A stretch of DNA of 64,000 nt. Source: Marinibaculum pumilum. GTDB lineage: Bacteria; Pseudomonadota; Alphaproteobacteria; Ferrovibrionales; Ferrovibrionaceae. Below are positions 40,919 through 49,554 of the stretch, in pieces; position 1 is the first letter of the stretch, and each line of letters begins with the position of its first letter. A model generated the notes under the pieces. The model was not told the origin of the DNA. It saw only the letters and a list, made by a program, of their open reading frames with translations, and did not search any database. The translations under genes were made by a program, and so were the position numbers. The stretch covers positions 62,001-126,000 of the forward strand of contig NZ_JBHRTR010000037.1 of the NCBI RefSeq assembly GCF_042646425.1, in the 5' to 3' direction.

Positions 40919-41739
40919 GCGCGCTGGGGCTTTCGGTCGGCGGCGTGCCGGCCTTCGTCTCGCTCGCCGGGCCGCAGCCCGCGTCCGACCGGCCCCCCCT
41001 GGTGCTGCTGCATGGCGCCGGCGGTGACCATACCGCCTGGTTCCAGGTCTCCCGCGCGCTGGCGGCGGACGGCACCACGGTGCTGGCCCCCGATCTGCCG
41101 GGCAATGGCCGTTCCGCCGGCCGCATGCCCGCCTCGATCCCGGCGCTGGCGGACTGGCTGTGGCAGGCGCTCGACGCGGCCGGGGCAAGCCGGGTGGTGC
41201 TGGCCGGGCACAGCCTGGGCAGCCTTCTGGCGCTGGAAGCGGCCGGCCGGGCACCCGACAGGGTCGCCGGACTGGCTCTGCTGGCGACGGCGCTGCCGAT
41301 GGCGGTGAGCCCGGACCTGCTGGCGACGGCGCAGGCGGACCCACCGGCGGCCGGCGCCCTGATGACCCGCTGGGCGCATGGCGACGGCATCCGCACCGGC
41401 GGCAGCCTGGTGCCGGGGCTGTGGACCACGGTGCTGGACTATACGGTGATTGCCGCCACCCGCGACGGCGCCCTGCATGCCGCGCTTCAGGCCTGTGCGG
41501 ACTATCCGGAAGGCGATGGGCTGGCGGCCGCGGCGCGGATATCGGCGCCGGCCCTGCTGCTGCTGGGGGCGGAGGACAAAATGACCCCGCCGCGCGCCGC
41601 CAGGAAGCTTGCCGCGGCCCTGCCGCAGGCCGAAACCGTCACCATCGCCGATTGCGGGCACATGATGATGGTGGAACAGCCGGCGGCAGTGCGTCGGGGG
41701 CTGCGCGACCTGCTGGCGCGCGCGGCGGCACCGGCCTGA
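40915..41739 (+). CDS. Alpha/beta-hydrolase
   Basis: This 274-residue serine hydrolase has oxyanion-hole region VLLHGAGGDHTAW (about residues 29-41), nucleophile elbow LAGHSLGS (~96), acid residue in LLLGAEDKMTPP and His in IADCGHMMMVEQP. Coupling to metZ through an ATGA overlap suggests a role near methionine or acylhomoserine metabolism, but MetX-type acyltransferase motifs are absent and the substrate cannot be named. Confidence 0.87.
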   Translation: MSALGLSVGGVPAFVSLAGPQPASDRPPLVLLHGAGGDHTAWFQVSRALAADGTTVLAPDLPGNGRSAGRMPASIPALADWLWQALDAAGASRVVLAGHSLGSLLALEAAGRAPDRVAGLALLATALPMAVSPDLLATAQADPPAAGALMTRWAHGDGIRTGGSLVPGLWTTVLDYTVIAATRDGALHAALQACADYPEGDGLAAAARISAPALLLLGAEDKMTPPRAARKLAAALPQAETVTIADCGHMMMVEQPAAVRRGLRDLLARAAAPA

Positions 41740-41743
41740 GGGA

Positions 41744-42814
41744 TCAGCTGCGGGTGCGGCCGATCAGGTCGTGCACGAAGGCGATCTTCTCCTCCGCCGG
41801 CGGCGACAGGACGAAGGGATAGAGGTCGGCCTGGCCCATGCTGCGGTTCAGCGAATTGACCGCGAAGGTCAGCGGCAGCCAGGTCTCCTTGATCCGGGCG
41901 AAGTCCGCCTCCCGGTAGGGGTCGAAGCTGGCGGCGGCGCTGAGGTCCGGGCTGGCGCCGGCCTTCGGCCGCACCCGCAGGCCGAAGGCATAGGCCGTCT
42001 CCAGGGTGTCGACCATGTGCAGGTAATGGGCCCAGGTCTCCGCCCAGTCCTCCCACGGATGGCTGGAGGCGTAGGCGGAGACGAAGCGCGCCGGCCAGTC
42101 CGCCGGCGGCCCCTGCTCGTAGTGGCGCTCCAGCGCCGCGCCGTAATCCTCCCGCTCGTCGCCGAACAGGGCGCGGCAGCTTTCCAGGTAGGCGGGGTCG
42201 CGGACCACCAGCCGTTCCCAATAGTAGTGCCCGACCTCGTGCCGGAAATGGCCCAGGACGGTGCGATAGGGCTCCGCCATGGACTGCCGGAATTCCTCCC
42301 GCTTCGCCGGATCGGCCTCGGCGATGTTGATGGTGATCAGACCCTCGGCATGGCCGGTCATCACCTGCGGCCCCTCGCGGAAGCCGGTCACCGCATCGGC
42401 GAGGAAGTCGAACGCCAGGCCCTGCTCGGGCGCATCCGCCTTGCTCTCCACCGGCAGGCCGAAGCGCAGCAGCGAATAGACCAGCCGCCGCTTGCCGCCC
42501 TCCAGCACCCGCCAGAGCTGCTGATGATCGGGATTGGAGAGGTCCGGCACGGTGCGGTTCAGGCAGCAGGCAGTGCAGTAATCGCCTTCCGCCTCCGCCG
42601 GCACCAGCCAGTTGCAGCCGCCCGGCTCCCGGTTCGCGCAGCTGCGGAACAGGCTGTCATCGTCCAGCGGCTGCAGCCGGCCGTCATCGGCCGGGTCCAG
42701 GGCCACCAGGGCACGCCGGTCGCTGCGGAAGCCCAGGGCGCGGCCGCAGACTTCGCAGGTGGTGTTCTCGAAATAGATGGCGTTGCCGCAGCCTTCGCAT
42801 TCGAAGAGCTTCAT
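41744..42814 (-). CDS. Zinc-ribbon metallopeptidase family protein
   Basis: This 356-residue protein starts with a zinc ribbon (CEGCG ... CEVCG, residues 5-24) and has more Cys pairs (CTACC, about residue 80). A gluzincin-like active site follows: HFRHEVGHYYW, with H192, E193 and H196. FVSAYASSHPWEDWAETWAHYLHMVDTLETAYAF carries the probable third ligand, the Glu in WEDWAETW. It matches the putative zinc-binding metallopeptidase family found in alphaproteobacteria. Substrates are unknown. It faces the alpha/beta-hydrolase gene tail to tail. Confidence 0.85.
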   Translation of the reverse strand: MKLFECEGCGNAIYFENTTCEVCGRALGFRSDRRALVALDPADDGRLQPLDDDSLFRSCANREPGGCNWLVPAEAEGDYCTACCLNRTVPDLSNPDHQQLWRVLEGGKRRLVYSLLRFGLPVESKADAPEQGLAFDFLADAVTGFREGPQVMTGHAEGLITINIAEADPAKREEFRQSMAEPYRTVLGHFRHEVGHYYWERLVVRDPAYLESCRALFGDEREDYGAALERHYEQGPPADWPARFVSAYASSHPWEDWAETWAHYLHMVDTLETAYAFGLRVRPKAGASPDLSAAASFDPYREADFARIKETWLPLTFAVNSLNRSMGQADLYPFVLSPPAEEKIAFVHDLIGRTRS

Positions 42815-42942
42815 GGGACGGACTTTCGGTCTTGCCTCAGGCGGGATTGCCCAGGGAGATCTGGCTGGCTCGGGGCCGCGGCAGTAACGCCGCCCCGGCG
42901 TTTCGGTTCCGGACTGCTGCGAGCATGAAAAATAGGGGCATG

Positions 42943-42974
42943 AAAAAGGGGCAGGCAACGATGTTGCCCGCCCC
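42943..42974 (-). terminator. Intrinsic terminator of hsp20
   Basis: Read on the minus strand, GGGGCGGGCAAC and GTTGCCTGCCCC form a stem with one mismatch around ATC, followed by TTTTT. It lies 85 bp after the hsp20 stop. Confidence 0.8.
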
Positions 42975-43058
42975 GATCGATCAGGGGAGGGACCGCCGGC
43001 GGCGCCGGCGGTCACGGATTGCTTGCCGCAGCAATCTCCCCGTTCGTCAGGCCCGGCC

Positions 43059-43529
43059 TCAGGCGGCCTGCGCCTCGACCTGGCGCACGCCCTTCGGCGC
43101 GCCGGACGTGATCTCGATGCTGCGCGGCTTCTTTTCTTCCGGAATGACGCGCTGCAGGGAAATCACGAGCAGGCCGTTCTCGAGGCCGGCGCCCTGCACC
43201 TTGATCGTGTCGGCCAGTTCGAAGCGGCGCTCGAAGGCGCGCCGGGCGATGCCGCGGTGCAGGTACTGCACCTCTCCGTTCTCACCCTCCTCGGCCTTGG
43301 CCTGGCCGGTGATGACGAGGGTGTTTTCCTTCACCGTGACGTCCAGCTCATCCTCGGCAAAGCCGGCGACAGCCATCGTGATGCGATAGGCATCCTCGCC
43401 GAGCTTCTCGATATTGTAGGGGGGATAGCCGGGATTGGCGTCGACCTGGGTGGCGAAATCCATCAGCCGGTTCAGCCGGTCGAAACCCACGGTGGAACGC
43501 ATCAGGGGCGCAAAATCATAGGCACGCAT
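43059..43529 (-). CDS. Hsp20 family small heat-shock protein
   Basis: This 156-residue IbpA-type holdase prevents protein aggregation. MRAYDFAPLMRSTVGFDRL is the N-terminal arm. The alpha-crystallin domain spans about 37-130 (YNIEKLGEDAYRITMAVAGFAEDELDVTVKENTLVITG, GIARRAFERRFELAD). The C-terminal IXI motif is IEI in PRSIEITSG, followed by an Ala/Gln tail. The start has GGAGG 8 bases upstream inside a ROSE-type thermometer, with an RpoH-like promoter before it and an intrinsic terminator behind it, so the transcription unit is complete and single-gene. Confidence 0.95.
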   Translation of the reverse strand: MRAYDFAPLMRSTVGFDRLNRLMDFATQVDANPGYPPYNIEKLGEDAYRITMAVAGFAEDELDVTVKENTLVITGQAKAEEGENGEVQYLHRGIARRAFERRFELADTIKVQGAGLENGLLVISLQRVIPEEKKPRSIEITSGAPKGVRQVEAQAA

Positions 43530-43650
43530 GGTTACATCCTCCATTGAGCAATGTGCGCGTTCGCCGGGCGCCCGGAGGCACCCGCTATGTACCGACCCGC
43601 CATCTGGCCGGGCCGTTCCTGGTCGCCGGACCCCGTTGGGGCGTCCGACA
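43530..43650 (-). promoter_or_regulatory. ROSE-like RNA thermometer in the hsp20 leader
   Basis: The ~120-nt leader folds into several GC-rich hairpins (for example GCCCGGCC/GGCCGGGC-type pairings) and ends ATTGCTCAATGGAGGATGT. TTGCTC facing GGAGGAT is the conserved anti-Shine-Dalgarno pairing of ROSE elements, and the flanking ACAT/ATGT extends the stem. ROSE elements of rhizobia sit in exactly this position before hsp20 genes and melt on heating. The fold is judged by eye. Confidence 0.7.
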
Positions 43651-43656
43651 GACTGG

Positions 43657-43684
43657 ATGTAGGAAACGCGGTTTGCCGTTCAAG
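43657..43684 (-). promoter_or_regulatory. RpoH-type heat-shock promoter of hsp20
   Basis: On the minus strand CTTG (43684-43681) and CCTACAT (43663-43657) are separated by 17 bases, matching alphaproteobacterial RpoH promoters (CTTG-N17/18-CYTATNT) well. Transcription would start near 43650. Confidence 0.65.
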
Positions 43685-43764
43685 ACCCCTGGGCGACGGT
43701 TTGCGCAAGGGCTGGAGGCAGGGGCTGGAGGAAGAACCGGAAGCGCCGGGTAGGCGGGCGCCGG

Positions 43765-43998
43765 TCAGTCCTTCTTGCGCATCCCCAGGCCCTTGAAGCG
43801 CTGGTTGAAGCGCGCCACCCGTCCGCCTTCCTTGTTGAGGCGGGTCGGGCCGCCGGTCCAGGCCGGATGCGAACTCGGGTCGATGTCCAGGATCAGCGTC
43901 TCCCCCTCCGCGCCCCAGGTGGAGCGGGTCTGGTAGGTCGTGCCGTCGGTCATCTGAACCGTGATGGCGTGATAGTCGGGATGGATGTCTTTCTTCAT
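43765..43998 (-). CDS. rpmE: 50S ribosomal protein L31
   Basis: This is a 77-residue large-subunit protein: MKKDIHPDYHAITVQMTDG, SSHPAWTGG and RVARFNQRFKGLGMRKKD. It lacks the zinc-binding cysteines of the C+ type, so it is the zinc-independent form common in alphaproteobacteria. It has its own promoter upstream. Confidence 0.96.
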   Translation of the reverse strand: MKKDIHPDYHAITVQMTDGTTYQTRSTWGAEGETLILDIDPSSHPAWTGGPTRLNKEGGRVARFNQRFKGLGMRKKD

Positions 43999-44073
43999 GG
44001 CGGTTCCTGTCCGCAGCCGGCGCGCGGCGCGTCCGCGGCTGCCGAAATGTCCTGAATGCCGGATGAGCCGCGC

Positions 44074-44102
44074 CTTATACAGAATGCCGCATCGCCGCGC
44101 AA
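44074..44102 (-). promoter_or_regulatory. Candidate rpmE promoter
   Basis: On the minus strand TTGCGC (44102-44097) and TATAAG (44079-44074) are 17 bases apart, about 75 bp before the rpmE ATG. The -10 matches consensus at five of six positions; the -35 is weak. Confidence 0.5.
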
Positions 44103-44285
44103 CGGCGCTGCGACATCACAGACCCCCGGCAAGGCCCTGCGGCGCTTGCCGTGCCTTGTCAAAACCGGATAGTGCAGGTCTTCAGGTCCGGCCGCGCCCG
44201 CCCGGGCGGCAACCGGCCCCCCCGTTCCTGCCTTTTCGCCACCCGCCCGATACCGCCACGGATCCCTCTGACCACAGATGACCTC

Positions 44286-46250
44286 ATGAGTCGTTCCAGC
44301 GCCAGCACCTCCATCGACGACGGCGCCCGCCGGACGCCGGATACCGCGCCGGATGCCGCGCTTGGGACGATGGCGGAGAAGGGTGCCTTCGCCGACGGCG
44401 CGGCCGGTGCCGCGCCGGACAATGACGGCGCGGCGGCGCCCGCCGGCCGGGCGCGGGGGCGCGATCCGCGGGCGCTGGCCGACCTGCTGCCCTATCTGCG
44501 CCCCTATCGCGGCCGCGCGCTGGGCGCACTGGCGGCTCTGACGGTCGCCTCCGGCGCGGTGCTGGCGATCGGGCAGGCGATCCGGCGGGTGATCGACTAT
44601 GGCTTCGACGAAAGCCAGCGCGGCCTGCTGGACTATTATTTCGCGGGCATGTTCGGCGTGATCCTGCTGCTCGCCGCGGCGACCTTCGCCCGCTACTACC
44701 TGGTCACCTGGCTGGGCGAGCGGGTCGTCGCCGACCTGCGGCGCGCGGTCTATGGCCATGTCCTGAAGCTCAGCCCGCCCTTCTTCGAGGTGACCCGGCC
44801 GGGCGAGGTGCTGTCGCGGCTGACCACCGATACCGAGATCATCCAGACCGTCGTCGGCTCCAGCGCCTCGGTGGCGCTGCGCAACCTGCTGCTGCTGGTC
44901 GGCGGCGCGGTGCTGATGGTGGTGACCAGCCCGATGGCGGCGCTGGTCATGGTCGCCATCGTGCCCTTCGTGGTCCTGCCGCTGGTGCTGTTCGGGCGCC
45001 GGGTGCGCGGGCTCAGCCGGCAGAGCCAGGACCGCATCGCCGACATCTCCGCCTATGCCGGGGAAAGCTTCCACGCGATCCAGGAGGTGCAGGCCAATGC
45101 CCATGAGGGCATCGACCGGGAGCGCTTCGCCGGCCGGGTGGAAGGTGCCTTCGCCACCGGCATGAAGCGGGTGCAGGCGCGCGCCTGGCTGACCGCCCTG
45201 GTGATGCTGCTCGCCTTCGGCGCGGTGAACGCGATGATGTGGCTGGGCAGCCGCGCGGTGCTGGACGGCGACGTCTCCGCCGGGCAGCTGACCGCCTTCG
45301 TCTTCTACGCGGTCGTCGTCTCCGCCGCGCTGGCGGCGCTGAGCGAGGTCTGGGGCGACCTGCAGCGGGCCGCCGGCGCGGTCGAGCGGCTGATGGAACT
45401 GCTGCGCACCGAGCCGGAAATCGCCGCGCCGGCGGATCCCGTCGACCTGCCGGGTGCCGTCGCCGATACCGGCGAGCCGATGGCGCTGGGCGTCACCTTC
45501 CAGGACGTGACCTTCCGCTACCCCACCCGGCCCGAGCTGCCGGCGCTGGAGGAAATCGACCTCGACATCCGGCCGGGCGAACGGGTGGCCCTGGTCGGCC
45601 CGTCGGGCGCCGGCAAGTCGACCCTGTTCCAGCTGCTGCTGCGGTTCCGCGATCCCGATGCCGGGCGGGTGCTGCTGCACGGCGTGGACATCGCGAAGGC
45701 CGACCCGCAGGCGCTGCGGGCGCGGCTGGGCATGGTGGCGCAGGATCCGGCGATTTTTGCCGCCAGCGCGCGGGAGAATATCCGCTACGGCCGCCCGGAC
45801 GCGACCGACGCGGAGGTGGAGCAGGCGGCGGAGGCCGCGGCGGCAGCGGACTTCATCCGCGACCTGCCGCAGGGCTACGAGACCTTCCTGGGCGAGCGCG
45901 GCGTGCGGCTCAGCGGCGGCCAGCGGCAGCGCATCGCGATCGCCCGGGCGATCCTGCGCAACCCCTCGGTGCTGCTGCTGGACGAGGCGACCTCGGCGCT
46001 GGATTCCGAAAGCGAGCGCAAGGTGCAGGCGGCGATGCAGGGCCTGATGCAGGGCCGCACCACCCTGATCATCGCGCATCGCCTGGCGACGGTGCTGCGC
46101 TGCGACCGCATCGTGGTGCTGGACCGCGGCCGCATCGTCGCGGTCGGGCCGCATCACGAACTGCTGCAGCGCGGCGGCCTCTATGCCCGGCTGGCGGAGC
46201 TGCAGTTCGCGGAAGGCGCCGCGGCGCTGCGGTCCGGCACCGGCGGCTGA
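44286..46250 (+). CDS. ABC exporter, fused permease-ATPase (MsbA/multidrug type)
   Basis: This is a 654-residue half-transporter. Residues 1-60 are a disordered Ala/Asp-rich tail, ~75-345 hold six transmembrane helices, and ~400-640 the ATPase. The ATPase has Walker A GPSGAGKST, signature LSGGQRQR, Walker B VLLLDEATSALD and switch His IIAHRLATV. FQDVTFRYPTRPELPALEEIDLDI and QDPAIFAASARENIRYGRPDATD are typical of the MsbA/lipid A-like and multidrug exporter group. The substrate (lipid, drug or peptide) cannot be deduced. The paraoxonase-like gene follows 25 bp later. Confidence 0.93.
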   Translation: MSRSSASTSIDDGARRTPDTAPDAALGTMAEKGAFADGAAGAAPDNDGAAAPAGRARGRDPRALADLLPYLRPYRGRALGALAALTVASGAVLAIGQAIRRVIDYGFDESQRGLLDYYFAGMFGVILLLAAATFARYYLVTWLGERVVADLRRAVYGHVLKLSPPFFEVTRPGEVLSRLTTDTEIIQTVVGSSASVALRNLLLLVGGAVLMVVTSPMAALVMVAIVPFVVLPLVLFGRRVRGLSRQSQDRIADISAYAGESFHAIQEVQANAHEGIDRERFAGRVEGAFATGMKRVQARAWLTALVMLLAFGAVNAMMWLGSRAVLDGDVSAGQLTAFVFYAVVVSAALAALSEVWGDLQRAAGAVERLMELLRTEPEIAAPADPVDLPGAVADTGEPMALGVTFQDVTFRYPTRPELPALEEIDLDIRPGERVALVGPSGAGKSTLFQLLLRFRDPDAGRVLLHGVDIAKADPQALRARLGMVAQDPAIFAASARENIRYGRPDATDAEVEQAAEAAAAADFIRDLPQGYETFLGERGVRLSGGQRQRIAIARAILRNPSVLLLDEATSALDSESERKVQAAMQGLMQGRTTLIIAHRLATVLRCDRIVVLDRGRIVAVGPHHELLQRGGLYARLAELQFAEGAAALRSGTGG

Positions 46251-46275
46251 GGCGCGGACAGGAAAGGCACGGCGG

Positions 46276-47385
46276 GTGAAGCTCCTCAACACCATCGTCA
46301 AGATCGGCATCCCGCTGCTCGTGCTCGTCGGCGCGATCTGGTCGGTCTATGTGCTCTGGTCCGCCGGCGGCTTCGACGACGAGATCGTCAGCCGCATCGA
46401 CGGCCAGTGCCGCCAGGTCGCCGGCGTGACCGGGCCGGAGGACATCGTCATCGATGCCGCGGGCGGCACGGCCTACCTTTCCGGTCGCGACCTGCGCGCC
46501 GCGACGGCGGCGCGGGAGGGCAAGGGCCAGGTCATGCCCGGCGCCATCTATGCCTATGACCTGACGGCAGGTGAGGGTGCAGCACCGGTGAACCTGACGC
46601 CGGATGCCGGTGCCGCCTTCCAGCCGCACGGCCTGTCGCTGCTGCGCCAGGACGGGGTGACCTGGCTGTTCGCGGTGAACCATCCGGGCACCGGGCATGA
46701 GGTGATCCGCTACCGCCTGGCGGAGGCCGAGGGCGGCGGCCCGCGGCTGGTGGAGAGCGGCCGCTTCGAGAGCCCGCTGCTGATCAGCCCCAACGACCTG
46801 CATGCCGTCGATACGGAGCGCTTCTACGTCACCAACGATCGCGGCAGCGGCGCCCGCTTCATGCATGCGGTGGAAAGCTTCCTGCACCTGCCGCGCTCCA
46901 CTGTCGTCTATCGCGACCCCGACGGCTGGCAGGTGGTGGCCGACGGCATCGTCTTCGCCAACGGCATCAACGCCACCGCCGACAATGGCCGGGTCCTGGT
47001 CGGCTCGGTGGTGGAGAAGCTGGTCTACCTGTTCGACCGCGACCCCGGCAGCGGCGCCCTCACGGAAGCCGGCCGGCTGGAGATGCCGATGGGCGTCGAC
47101 AATATCGACCGCGACCCGCAGGGCCGCTTCTGGATCGCCGGCCATCCGAAGCTCTTCACCTTCGTCGCCCATGCCGGCGACCCGGCGGCGCTCAGCCCCG
47201 GCATGGTGGTGCGCACCACCCTGGCTGGCGACGGCGGCCAAACGGTGGAAGTGCTGCGCGAGGACGGCAAGCTGCTCTCCGCGATGAGCGTCGCCGCGCC
47301 CTATGCCGACCGGCTGCTGCTGGGCGGCGTGTTCGCGGACCATTTCCTGGACTGCCGCATGTCGCCGGCGGCGATGGGGCGGTAG
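46276..47385 (+). CDS. Paraoxonase/SMP-30-like beta-propeller protein
   Basis: This 369-residue protein is anchored by one N-terminal transmembrane helix (residues ~8-30, IGIPLLVLVGAIWSVYVLW) and is therefore probably periplasmic. The six-bladed propeller has the paraoxonase (arylesterase/lactonase) calcium-site segments: SPNDLHAVD, FANGINATADN, MGVDNIDRDPQGRFWIAGHP and PHGLSL. A calcium-dependent lactonase or arylesterase activity is likely but the substrate is unknown. The GTG start has AGGAAAGG upstream. It is in the same direction as the ABC exporter and probably co-transcribed. Confidence 0.85.
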   Translation: MKLLNTIVKIGIPLLVLVGAIWSVYVLWSAGGFDDEIVSRIDGQCRQVAGVTGPEDIVIDAAGGTAYLSGRDLRAATAAREGKGQVMPGAIYAYDLTAGEGAAPVNLTPDAGAAFQPHGLSLLRQDGVTWLFAVNHPGTGHEVIRYRLAEAEGGGPRLVESGRFESPLLISPNDLHAVDTERFYVTNDRGSGARFMHAVESFLHLPRSTVVYRDPDGWQVVADGIVFANGINATADNGRVLVGSVVEKLVYLFDRDPGSGALTEAGRLEMPMGVDNIDRDPQGRFWIAGHPKLFTFVAHAGDPAALSPGMVVRTTLAGDGGQTVEVLREDGKLLSAMSVAAPYADRLLLGGVFADHFLDCRMSPAAMGR

Positions 47386-47455
47386 AGAGCTCTGCATCCT
47401 TTCCGTCGCCCACGGCCTCCGAGACTGCGGGCTTCACGCATCTTCTCGCCGCTGC

Positions 47456-47870
47456 TCCCCGCCGCCGTCGTCCTCGGGCTCGACCCAAGGATCGTGGCAG
47501 GACGGTGAGGTTGCGCGGCTTCCCCGTCCCGTCACGATCCCCGGCTCGGGGGCCGGGGATGACGGCAACAGACGTGCAGTTCCGGGCGCCGGAATTGCGG
47601 GGAATTGCGGGGACACAATACTTTATTTTGGGGTTCGTTTGGCGCGCTTACGAAGGGTGATTGCTCCTCGACTTAGTGTTAATTTCATATCATGTCCCCG
47701 CAATTACGATTGTTAATTTCGTATTATGTCCCCGCAATTATCGTATTATGTCCCCGCAATTACGGTTTCTCCGTCGCCCCAGGCCTTGAGCCTGGGGCCC
47801 ATTCCGCCAGCCATGCCGTAGCGCAAGAGGAATGGATCCCCGCTCAAGGCGGGGATGACGGTCAATGAAC
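47456..47870. repeat. REP-type palindromes flanking the RAYT-like repeat block
   Basis: Two units lie between the convergent paraoxonase-like and MotB-like genes. The first ends with palindrome ATCCCCGG...CCGGGGAT at 47537-47560. The second has CCCCAGGCTTGAGCCTGGGG-type symmetry at 47777-47797 and ATCCCCGCTCAAGGCGGGGA at 47836-47855, joined by ATTCCGCCAGCC...GGAAT. They share the layout of the elements at 10170-10455. No gene is seen in 47386-47877. Confidence 0.75.
47604..47764. repeat. RAYT-like TGTCCCCGCAATTA repeats
   Basis: An AT-rich block in which ATTATGTCCCCGCAATTA occurs three times in direct orientation (47679-47708 in the variant ATCATG, 47713-47743, 47744-47764) and once inverted (AATTGCGGGGACACAATAC near 47604-47624). 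Such GGGGACA/AATTAC repeats commonly flank REP-associated tyrosine transposase genes in Proteobacteria, but no transposase frame is left here. The low GC contrasts sharply with everything around it. Confidence 0.65.
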
Positions 47871-47877
47871 GATGCCC

Positions 47878-49467
47878 CTACCGTTCCGTCAGCTTGAACT
47901 CGATGCGGCGGTTGCGCGGGTCGGCGGAGGTGGCGTTGGTGCCGGGCAGCGGGTGGTATTCGCCGAAGCCGGCGGCGGCGAGGCGGGCCGGCGGCACGCC
48001 CTGCTCGATCAGGTAGTCGGTCACCGCCAGCGCGCGGGCGGCCGACAGGTCCCAGTTCGACCGGTAGCGCAGGTTGTTGATCGGCACCGCGTCGGTATGG
48101 CCGTCGACCCGCAGGATCCAGTTCAGGTCCGGCGGGATCGTCTTGGCGATGTCCAGCAGGGTCTCCGCCAGGGTGCGCAGCTCCCGCTTGCCCTCCGGGC
48201 CGATATCGGCGGAGCCGGAGGCGAACAGGATCTCCGACTGCAGCACGAAGCGGTCGCCCACGACCTGCACGTCGGCGCGGCGGCCCAGCGCCTCGCGCAG
48301 GCGGCCGAAGAATTCCGAACGATAGCGCGACAGTTCCTCGACCTTCGCCGCCAGGGCGCGGTTTAGGCGGCGGCCCAGATCGGCGATCTGCGCCTGCGAT
48401 TCCCGGTCCTTCGCCTCGGCGGCATCCAGCGCGAGGTTGAGGCGCGCCATCTCCTGGCGCAGCACGGCGAGCTGCTGGTTCAGCAGGTCGAGCTGGCTGC
48501 GCTGGGCGTCGGTGAGCTTGCGCTCCTTCTCCAGGGCCAGCCGCTCCGACACCAGCAGCCCCTCAAGCTCGGTGGTGCGTTCCTGGGCGGCGGCGATGTC
48601 GATCTCCTGGTCGGTCATGCGGATCTCCGCCTCGGAGAGCTCCTCGCGCGCCGCCTCCAGCGCCGCCTCGCTCTGCGCGCCGGCCGCGATGCGCCGCGCC
48701 AGCGCCAACTGCAGCGCGTCGGCGCGGTCCTTCTCCGCCGCCAGTTCCGCCTCACGCGCCCGCAGGGCCGCCTCCACCCGGGCCAGCTGCGACAGCCGGG
48801 TGCGCAGCCGCGCCTCCACCGCGTCCAGCTCCGCCTGCCGCTGCTCCAGGCTGGCGCGGGCGCGCTCCAGCCGCTCGCTCTCCCGCGCCAGCGCCGCGTC
48901 GCGGCTGGCCAGGGTCGCGCCCTGTGCCGTGCTCTCCGCCTCCAGCCGGCGGCGCTCGTCGCGCAGCGAATCGATGGTGTCGCGCAGCTCGACGATCAGG
49001 TCGCGGCTCTGCGCCAGGTCCTGCTCGTTCTGCGCCAGCAGGGTCTCCGCGCTGCCCAGGCTGTCCTCCAGCATGCGGATCACGCCCGCCTGCTGGCTGG
49101 CGCGCTCTTCCGCGTCGGCCAGCTGGCTGCGCAGGGTCAGGATCGTGTCGCTGGCGCCGCGCAGGTCGGCAGTCAGCCGGTCGCGCTCGCCGATCGCCTC
49201 TTCCAGGGCACGGGAAACCTCGTCCAGCGAGGTGCGCAGGCGGCTGTTCTCCTCCCGCTCTAGGGACAGGAGGTCGGTGATCTCCGCGATCTCGCGGTTC
49301 AGCCGGTCCAGCGCCTTGTCCTTGCCGGTGATCGCCTGCGCCAGGAAGAACTGCGCCAGGACATAGACCACCAGGACGAAGACGATGACCAGCAGCAGGG
49401 TGGACAGGACATCGACGAAGCCGGGCCAGGCGTCGATCTGCCGGCGGCCTGAACGGGAGCGGCTCAT
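47878..49467 (-). CDS. MotB-like protein with long coiled coil and OmpA domain
   Basis: This 529-residue protein has one transmembrane helix at about residues 16-44 (FVDVLSTLLLVIVFVLVVYV). Asp19 is in the W-x4-D position of the proton-carrying Asp of MotB/ZorB/TolR-type proteins. Residues ~45-395 are an uninterrupted coiled coil (LDRLNREIAEITDLL through QAQIADLGRRLNRAL). Residues ~400-529 are an OmpA/MotB peptidoglycan-binding domain (FVLQSEILFASGSADIGPEGKREL, VDGHTDAVPINN, LAAAGFGEYHPLPGTNATSADPRNRRIE). It follows the MotA-like gene by 87 bp and is probably its partner. Canonical MotB lacks such a coiled coil, and no flagellar genes are near. Confidence 0.85.
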   Translation of the reverse strand: MSRSRSGRRQIDAWPGFVDVLSTLLLVIVFVLVVYVLAQFFLAQAITGKDKALDRLNREIAEITDLLSLEREENSRLRTSLDEVSRALEEAIGERDRLTADLRGASDTILTLRSQLADAEERASQQAGVIRMLEDSLGSAETLLAQNEQDLAQSRDLIVELRDTIDSLRDERRRLEAESTAQGATLASRDAALARESERLERARASLEQRQAELDAVEARLRTRLSQLARVEAALRAREAELAAEKDRADALQLALARRIAAGAQSEAALEAAREELSEAEIRMTDQEIDIAAAQERTTELEGLLVSERLALEKERKLTDAQRSQLDLLNQQLAVLRQEMARLNLALDAAEAKDRESQAQIADLGRRLNRALAAKVEELSRYRSEFFGRLREALGRRADVQVVGDRFVLQSEILFASGSADIGPEGKRELRTLAETLLDIAKTIPPDLNWILRVDGHTDAVPINNLRYRSNWDLSAARALAVTDYLIEQGVPPARLAAAGFGEYHPLPGTNATSADPRNRRIEFKLTER

Positions 49468-49554
49468 GGCCTGTCCGCGCCTCGGGGCGCGGAACGGCCC
49501 CGTTGCGGTGGGGCTGGCGGCGGCGGTCGGTGCGGCATGGCGGCCCCGCCGGCG

